A stretch of DNA of 64,000 nucleotides from positions 62,001 through 126,000 of the forward strand of contig CAWBNG010000009.1 of NCBI GenBank assembly GCA_963790075.1, written 5' to 3'. This DNA is from CAYOUV01 sp963790075 (GTDB lineage Bacteria; Chloroflexota; Anaerolineae; Anaerolineales; Villigracilaceae). Position 1 is the stretch's first letter. Each line of letters starts with the position of its first letter. Below the pieces are notes generated by a model. The model did no database searches. It was given only the letters and a program-made list of their open reading frames with translations, and was not told the DNA's origin. The position numbers and the translations under genes are program-made. Of the stretch, positions 58,566 through 64,000 are shown one piece after another.

Positions 58566-59879
58566 TCAGCTGAGAAGAGGTGGGTTCTGATCATTGTTTT
58601 TGTAAATATTTCTCTGTGTTGAAACAAGAACTATAATTACCAACATCCAAACAAACCACTCAAATTCCATAAAGAAACTAAGGCTAATATTCGCTACTAG
58701 AACATAACCCATTACAGCAACAGGGAAATAATTTATTAATTCATGGCGAGAAAATGCATACTTAACTGAATTTACACAAGATGAGAGCAAAACCCCTACC
58801 AATAAAAACAACCCCGGCATTCCCAAATTAAGTAGGACGTCGAGATATCCATTATCGCCCGCAGGTACTGCTTGCCATCCAAAGGCCAATTTTGCCTGTT
58901 CTTGAACCGGGCCCGACCAAAAAGCGCCAAATCCGTAACCCGTCAACAGTTCATGATTTGCAAAATTACTAATCAGGTAATTCCAGAGAGGAACGCGTCC
59001 AGTCAAGCTGGCATTCCGTCCAATCAATTTTAATAACGGATCAAGATTAAGTACCGCCAACAACAATAGTATTGCCAATAATGATATTCCAAGAAAGTAA
59101 TGTATTTTTTTTAATCTCGTACCCATTTTAACGACAATAAGACCAATAAGAAATATGAAATGCAAAGTAATTGTTAGAATTATTCCAGTGGCCGATCGGC
59201 TAAGAATCACAAGCACCAATGTGACAAGATAAAATATTATGCTTATGGTCTGCAAAGATCTTCTGTTTTGTGAAACACTAAACATTCTAAAAAGAAAAAC
59301 CATATTCCCAAAAGCCATAAAGCTGCCGAGAAAGTTTTTATGATTAAAAATTCCACGCCAAGCACCATAATGGAGCTGTTCAGCTACGATCCCAGCACCC
59401 GGAACAGTGACTAAAATAAGGCTTGCCACGGCACAAGCAATGACAAAGCGGGTAAATAATTCAATTAACTCTTTTGGGCTATAGCGAATTGCAAAATAGA
59501 CAGCTACAGCAGATGAAAACAAAAATATTAATAGTTTATAAATCGTACCTGCCAGAAACACACTCCAAAATATTGACGTCAGTCCCCATACCAAAAAAGC
59601 GACGGCGATCCAATTACGTTTCCACGCATTAAAATATTGATCCAACAGCGATCTGGACTTCAAAATCCAAAATGTTAAAACTGCGATCAGAAACCAGCAC
59701 CCAACTTCCATCCAAGGATGTCCGAAAACACAACCGTTTACAGGGGACTTGAAACCGTTAAAATAACAGCGAAATACTTTTAATCCACCAAAAAGCAAGG
59801 TTCTTAAAATGGAAAGATAAAATGTAAAAACAACGATTATGGTCTCGCCAATCCGGATTTTCCGTGACATTTTTTTCAT
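58566..59879 (-). CDS. O-antigen ligase/polymerase-like membrane protein
   Basis: The 437-residue protein has about 11-12 membrane helices. One loop, GRVPLWNYLISNFANHELLTGYGFGAFWSG near residues 290-320, carries the Wzy-C/O-antigen ligase marks (R-x-x-L/W and G-x-G). Such enzymes link or polymerise surface sugars outside the membrane. It is the last gene of the AT-rich surface-polysaccharide locus and abuts mutS tail to tail. The start has a nearby alternative (Met4). Confidence 0.82.
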   Translation of the reverse strand: MKKMSRKIRIGETIIVVFTFYLSILRTLLFGGLKVFRCYFNGFKSPVNGCVFGHPWMEVGCWFLIAVLTFWILKSRSLLDQYFNAWKRNWIAVAFLVWGLTSIFWSVFLAGTIYKLLIFLFSSAVAVYFAIRYSPKELIELFTRFVIACAVASLILVTVPGAGIVAEQLHYGAWRGIFNHKNFLGSFMAFGNMVFLFRMFSVSQNRRSLQTISIIFYLVTLVLVILSRSATGIILTITLHFIFLIGLIVVKMGTRLKKIHYFLGISLLAILLLLAVLNLDPLLKLIGRNASLTGRVPLWNYLISNFANHELLTGYGFGAFWSGPVQEQAKLAFGWQAVPAGDNGYLDVLLNLGMPGLFLLVGVLLSSCVNSVKYAFSRHELINYFPVAVMGYVLVANISLSFFMEFEWFVWMLVIIVLVSTQRNIYKNNDQNPPLLS

Positions 59880-59890
59880 TTAATAACCTA

Positions 59891-61303
59891 TTAATAAGCC
59901 CCTTTGCCAATTATTAGAATCCAAATTGTCCTAACAAGAATTGACATATCCAACCAGATGGAGTAATTAGATATATAGTACATATCATCTTCGGTATTGA
60001 GATGCATTGGTCTGTCACTTCTTCCATTAACCTGCCACCATCCAGTGATTCCGGGTGGTACCGCAAATCTTTTTCGCTGCCACGGCCGGTAGCTTTCTAC
60101 TAAATATGGCAATTCAGGACGTGGGCCAACCAAACTCATGTCCCCTTTAAGCACATTGATCAATTGAGGAAGTTCATCCAAACTGAGCCGGCGGAGAAGG
60201 TGTCCAACCCTGGTAACACGCGGGTCGCTCTTGAATTTGTGCAGTAGATTTCCGTTTTCGTCAACCTTCTCTACAAGCGAACGAAGGTTCTGGGCATTGA
60301 CAACCATGGTGCGAAATTTGTACATAATAAATAGCCGACCGTTTTCGCCTACGCGTTCTTGTTTAAAGATGACCGGACCGCGGTCCTCCAACCAGACCAA
60401 CAACGAAGATATCAACATCAAAGGTGACACAAGGATGATTGCGATACTGCTTAGGATCAGATCAAAAGCGCGCTTGACAAGCAGTTGATAATCGCTAAGT
60501 GCCGGCGCGCGCAGATCAAGCATGGGAATTCCGGCGACATCTGTAATGTCTGTTTTGTAAAGCGCGAGATCGAAGAAACCCAGGGCTACCCAAACACGAA
60601 CAGGAATATCATGGAGCAGCCCAACGATATAGGCTAAATTCTGGTACGCTGAATGGGGTAAGGCAATCACCACATCGCTAGCTGCGTTTTCGCGAACAAG
60701 TTGCGCAATGTCATCCAGGCCGCCAATCACCCCAACATCATCGCCAACGACAAATTCATCATCCAAAAAACCAATTACATCCAAATTCTCAACCTCGGTT
60801 TGAAGCATTTGCTCGCGAATCTTCTGACCCAGCGAACCCGCACCGACGATCAATATCCGGCGGGTCCCATTTTGATCACGCACCTGACGTGCTCGAAAAT
60901 AAGTGCGCGCAAACGTTCGCCACAGAAAAAGTGATATTACCGACAGGGCAACAAACAAAAGAAAAAGGGCTCTGGAAACATCGCGGTAGGAAAAATAAAG
61001 GATTCCCGCCAGCGATCCAGCTGCAATCACTGAAGCAGTTGAAAGAACAGCAAATTCGTCAACCACGCGAAGGTATTTTTTACCGTCGTATATGGAGAAT
61101 GCTGACAATATCCCAACCCAAATAATTGGTGAGAAAAAATACAAAGCCAAAGGCAATACGATTTTCGTAGAAATTGGCTCAATGAATTTTAAGGAATTAA
61201 AACTCGGTCGCATTAATGTAGCCAACCAAAGACAAAGGACGATCAATATTCCATCTATTGACATTGAAAGTAAAGCAAAATTTATTGAAAAACGTCTAAG
61301 CAT
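59891..61303 (-). CDS. Polyprenyl-phosphate sugar-1-phosphate transferase
   Basis: The 470-residue protein attaches the first sugar phosphate to the lipid carrier for polysaccharide export. Five membrane helices lie in the first half. A central cytoplasmic CoA-binding-like domain (RRILIVGAGSLGQKIREQM near residue 148) follows. The last 200 residues are the bacterial sugar transferase domain: KRAFDLILSSIAIILVSPLMLI, GPVIFKQERVGENGRLFIMYKFRTM, RVGHLLRRLSLDELPQLINVLKGDMSLVGPRPELP and PGITGWWQVNGR. All motifs are complete. Its ATG overlaps the end of the next upstream gene by eight bases. Confidence 0.93.
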   Translation of the reverse strand: MLRRFSINFALLSMSIDGILIVLCLWLATLMRPSFNSLKFIEPISTKIVLPLALYFFSPIIWVGILSAFSIYDGKKYLRVVDEFAVLSTASVIAAGSLAGILYFSYRDVSRALFLLFVALSVISLFLWRTFARTYFRARQVRDQNGTRRILIVGAGSLGQKIREQMLQTEVENLDVIGFLDDEFVVGDDVGVIGGLDDIAQLVRENAASDVVIALPHSAYQNLAYIVGLLHDIPVRVWVALGFFDLALYKTDITDVAGIPMLDLRAPALSDYQLLVKRAFDLILSSIAIILVSPLMLISSLLVWLEDRGPVIFKQERVGENGRLFIMYKFRTMVVNAQNLRSLVEKVDENGNLLHKFKSDPRVTRVGHLLRRLSLDELPQLINVLKGDMSLVGPRPELPYLVESYRPWQRKRFAVPPGITGWWQVNGRSDRPMHLNTEDDMYYISNYSIWLDMSILVRTIWILIIGKGAY

Positions 61304-62066
61304 TATTGGCCCAAGCCCATTTTAATAAGTCTGCAATTGCAAGCAAAATAAAACGCGGATTGTAATAAAGGTATCTACGCCAAAGTCGACGAGGCTCCTT
61401 TGCTAAGCGGAAGAGCCATTCTAAGCCATTATTTTGCATCCAGTTTGGTGCTTGCGCTTTCACACCGGAATGGAAGTCAAAGGCCGCTCCAACTCCAATC
61501 ATCACTGTTTGCAATTTTTTATAATGATCAGCCATCCATCTTTCTTGCTTGGGGCAACCGAGCCCAACAAAAAGGATTCGCGCACCGGAATCGCGAATTT
61601 GCCTAACAATATCAGCATCCTCTTCTGGTGTAAGCGGGTAAAATGGCGGGCTATAAGAGAATGATATATTCAGACCAGGAAATCTTGAATGCATTCGCAT
61701 TGCTAGCGCATTTACAACTTCAGATGAACCACCATAAAAACCAGTGGGGATATTTTCCTGGGCCGCTGTCTCCAAAATATGGAGCATCAAGGTTGGACCA
61801 TAAACGCGTTCTTGCTTGATCCGACCCTTCAATCGCATCACCCATACAAGTGGGACACCATCAGGCGTAACCATATCAGCGTTAGAAATAATTTTTGCAA
61901 AATCAGACGAGTCGTTTGCCTCCATAACAACATGCACGTTAGCGACACAAACATATCGGCTCTGAGAAAGGTTTGCCCAAGATAAAATCCGAAAAACTGC
62001 GCTTGTGTACGTTACCGTATTTACTCTTGATTTCAGAACTTGGATTTGTTCATTGTCCTTAACCAT
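61296..62066 (-). CDS. WecG/TagA/CpsF family glycosyltransferase
   Basis: I take the ATG at 62066, which overlaps the stop of the upstream gene (TGATG), giving 256 residues; a longer frame reaches 62117 inside that gene. The family marks are VCVANVHVVMEANDSSDFAKIISNADMVTPDGVPLVW near residues 35-75 (with the catalytic Asp), RVYGPTLMLHIL, FYGGSSEV and ILFVGLGCPKQERWM near 165-180, then VGVGAAFDFHSG. The enzyme adds the second sugar to the lipid-linked primer made by the preceding step. The C-terminus is basic and hydrophobic, suited to membrane contact. Confidence 0.9.
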   Translation of the reverse strand: MVKDNEQIQVLKSRVNTVTYTSAVFRILSWANLSQSRYVCVANVHVVMEANDSSDFAKIISNADMVTPDGVPLVWVMRLKGRIKQERVYGPTLMLHILETAAQENIPTGFYGGSSEVVNALAMRMHSRFPGLNISFSYSPPFYPLTPEEDADIVRQIRDSGARILFVGLGCPKQERWMADHYKKLQTVMIGVGAAFDFHSGVKAQAPNWMQNNGLEWLFRLAKEPRRLWRRYLYYNPRFILLAIADLLKWAWANNA

Positions 62067-63028
62067 CAATATGACCTCGGAAGTTTCTCCAGAACTTCGG
62101 AGTGAACTCTCTCCCAAAAGCTGCCCCGATAACTAGTTTCATATTTATTTATATATTTTTGTGCTAACCCACTCAGCAAGGTTGATCTATCCTTCCACCT
62201 AATTGACATAATCAAACCAGCCCACGCACCTTTTATCGACTGATAAAAGAGACCGTTATAAAAACCTTTAACAATATATCCTAAAGTTGTTATGGAAATA
62301 CGCCCAACAGAAGCGTAAAATTTCCATTCCAAATAAATAGCATTTCGAACAAGGTAATAATACCGGTCATCTTCCCAATTAACACGGGATTCGGATGATA
62401 TTTTGTGCAATATTGTGACTTCTGGATCATAAGCAATTTCATATCCAAGATTTATTAGCTTTCGGGACAAGTCAACCTCTTCCCAATAAAAGAAGAGGGC
62501 ACTATCGTAACCACCAGCGCGAAGGAATGCTTCTCTCCTCAAAGCATGACCCGCACCACAATAACGAGTTGTCTGAAAATACTGCTCCGCTAAATTAATT
62601 TGAGCTCTTGGATATACCCAACTAAATTTGTCCAAGCTGCCTGTATAATAATTTTGGATTCGAAAACCTATCGCACCTAAATCTAATTGAGCAGAAAAAC
62701 AATTTCGAATTTTCCATAAGGCATTATCTTGCTGGAAAACAGCATCATTGTCCAAACAAACCACAATAGGGGCATCGCCCAAGGCAATTCCGATATTTCT
62801 TCCTTCTGCAACACCTACATTACGGCCTAATTCATATAAGAAAACTTGCTTCAATTTTCGAATTGCAGTACGGAGAACACCCAGATTATTGGGAATACTA
62901 CCTTGGTCCACTAACCAAATTTTATATGTCGCCCCCTTCTGAATCAATACACTGCTAATAGTCTCTAAGGTTGACTCAACTCGATTAAATGAGAGGATCA
63001 CTATATCGATTTCGGTGCTTCTTTCCAT
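62066..63028 (-). CDS. Family 2 glycosyltransferase
   Basis: The 320-residue protein starts with IDIVILSFNRVESTLETISSVLIQ, the usual GT2 nucleotide-sugar fold, and has VVCLDNDAVF (DxD) near residue 90, ALRREAFLRAGGYDSALFFYWEEVDLSRKLINLGY near 170-205 and a final basic helical region. It resembles rhamnosyl-type transferases but the sugar is not decidable. It lies 2 bp after the next gene upstream. Confidence 0.88.
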   Translation of the reverse strand: MERSTEIDIVILSFNRVESTLETISSVLIQKGATYKIWLVDQGSIPNNLGVLRTAIRKLKQVFLYELGRNVGVAEGRNIGIALGDAPIVVCLDNDAVFQQDNALWKIRNCFSAQLDLGAIGFRIQNYYTGSLDKFSWVYPRAQINLAEQYFQTTRYCGAGHALRREAFLRAGGYDSALFFYWEEVDLSRKLINLGYEIAYDPEVTILHKISSESRVNWEDDRYYYLVRNAIYLEWKFYASVGRISITTLGYIVKGFYNGLFYQSIKGAWAGLIMSIRWKDRSTLLSGLAQKYINKYETSYRGSFWERVHSEVLEKLPRSY

Positions 63029-63030
63029 AA

Positions 63031-64000
63031 TTAGCCAATGCCCCTAAGCATATCAATAATTAGATAAGCGACTCGCTGGCTTGCCAATCTATCCAGCTCC
63101 CCAATATGGAAATGAACTGCTTCTCGTTGTCCCTTTTTCACTCCTTTGGCTAATTTTTGATCACTCATTATCCGCTTTATTTGCAATTTTAGTGTCGTTT
63201 CTGAGTCGGCTGTTAGCGCTGCGCCCATCCGAACAAATTGGTAATCATCACACTCTTTCCAGGGATTAAAAAATATTACCGGCTTATCTACAATTATTGC
63301 TTCCAAGGCAACAGTCGATGAATGAACAACTACGACATTGGAACACATCAAATTTATAAGTAGATTCTCACCAAAGTATACATTTCCTTCAAGTTGCTCT
63401 AAATATTTTTTATAACGTTCTTCAAAGCAAAATTTGTCCTCTGCTGGGTGAAGTTTAATTAGCAAGTTGAATTCGTTACGAAGCGTAATTCCAACCTGCA
63501 AAACAGTCCTCACAATGTAATCCCATTTTTCGGGAGTCATGTATCGATAGCGAATCATGGGTTGCGTAAAAAAGCCAATGATCTTTTTATCCAATGGTAT
63601 TCCCGTCCCGGTAATCATTTGAGCAAGATCGGAATTTTTTGACATATCTCTTATTTGAATTAAATCATCAAATCGAGGTTGCCCAGTAATAGTAACTTTT
63701 TGCATATCTGCGCCTTCGTATTTAAGAAGTTCACGAGTATATTCGCCCATAACCGCAACACGACTAGCATCACCAAGACCATAGGTTGTGTTTTTCGATA
63801 AACCCAGAAAATCCCAAAATACGTTCCGCAAAATGCTAGAATAATGTTGCGGCTTTTGTTTCGTATACCGCAAAATGCCATCTTGTACCAATAAAGACGG
63901 AATATCATGTTCTTTGGCAGCAGCAAGGATTAGCTTCTCGATTATGCCGACATCATTTCCAACAACGACTAGAGAGGGTTGATGTTTATCGATTAATTTA
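63031..64000 (-). CDS. Surface-glycan glycosyltransferase of CDP-glycerol/epimerase-like fold, cut by the window edge
   Basis: The frame stays open to base 64000, so the N-terminus is missing. At the edge it reads LVVVGNDVGIIEKLILAAAKEHDIPSLLVQDG, and further on TITGQPRFDDLIQI, IGFFTQPMIRYRYM, LLIKLHPAEDKF and VVVHSSTVALEAIIVDKPVIFFNPW (about residues 60-270 of the visible part). This pattern (GQPR..., KLHP..., SSTVALEA) is found in the GT-B-like enzymes related to CDP-glycerol transferases and UDP-GlcNAc epimerases. The exact donor is not visible. It is probably one of the first genes of the leftward polysaccharide locus. Confidence 0.75.
   Translation of the reverse strand, partial: KLIDKHQPSLVVVGNDVGIIEKLILAAAKEHDIPSLLVQDGILRYTKQKPQHYSSILRNVFWDFLGLSKNTTYGLGDASRVAVMGEYTRELLKYEGADMQKVTITGQPRFDDLIQIRDMSKNSDLAQMITGTGIPLDKKIIGFFTQPMIRYRYMTPEKWDYIVRTVLQVGITLRNEFNLLIKLHPAEDKFCFEERYKKYLEQLEGNVYFGENLLINLMCSNVVVVHSSTVALEAIIVDKPVIFFNPWKECDDYQFVRMGAALTADSETTLKLQIKRIMSDQKLAKGVKKGQREAVHFHIGELDRLASQRVAYLIIDMLRGIG

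Overview
The window looks like part of a chromosome from the Chloroflexota, most likely an Anaerolineae-type bacterium. I infer this from family content, not from a search: Thr/Pro-rich lipoproteins, a DUF1800/DUF1501 pair, a surface protein carrying its own sortase domain, a RIO1-like kinase, a bacterial-type CO dehydrogenase/acetyl-CoA synthase (CODH/ACS) locus beside a caa3-type oxidase, and an ADP-forming acetyl-CoA synthetase. I saw no rRNA, tRNA, CRISPR array, transposase or phage gene.

Layout. 1-6.1 kb holds exported lipoproteins, a TPR membrane protein, a RIO1-like kinase with an attenuator-like leader, and a decayed fragment of one lipoprotein. 6.2-9.5 kb holds a small membrane protein and the DUF1800/DUF1501 Tat pair. 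9.5-13.1 kb is a heterodimeric ABC exporter. 13.3-15.5 kb pairs a PanB-like enzyme with an unrecognised protein. 15.6-17.7 kb is a beta-helix surface protein ending in LPKTG and a sortase domain. 18.0-22.4 kb holds a core MetE-like methionine synthase, two CooC/AcsF-type ATPases, a DUF3786 protein, an Lrp-type ligand-binding domain and a formate/nitrite channel.

23.8-39.8 kb is one rightward cluster for the carbonyl branch of the Wood-Ljungdahl pathway: HMA-like protein, acsA/cooS, acsB, bacterioferritin, CBS protein, acsD, acsC, acsV (RACo), acsE, malic enzyme, a thioredoxin-reductase-like flavoprotein, a MetV-MetF fusion, an acetyltransferase and a mini HdrC-like protein. The folate enzymes upstream of methylene-THF and a formate dehydrogenase are not in this window. 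A terminator follows, then at 40.0-47.3 kb a caa3-type cytochrome oxidase operon (ctaC, D, E, G, two small subunits, a second subunit III) and a two-component system. 47.4-51.3 kb has two cupredoxin lipoproteins flanking a fused acetyl-CoA synthetase (ADP-forming)/GNAT protein. 51.4-58.6 kb holds an RNA methyltransferase, a broken FAD/Fe-S oxidase, gpmA and mutS. 58.6-64 kb is an AT-rich leftward surface-polysaccharide locus that runs off the window.

How the parts fit (inference). CODH/ACS with AcsCDE and MetVF would make or cleave acetyl-CoA; the core MetE-like protein could draw methyl groups from the corrinoid protein; the ADP-forming synthetase could turn acetyl-CoA into acetate and ATP; and the oxidase gives a route to oxygen. 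A shared 11-bp repeat element in front of the oxidase operon and of a cupredoxin gene suggests control by the adjacent two-component system.

Four reading-frame lesions are visible: two single-base insertions in acsB, one at the 3' end of a cooC gene, and one in-frame stop in the FAD/Fe-S oxidase. They may be assembly errors or real inactivation, and the reads should decide.
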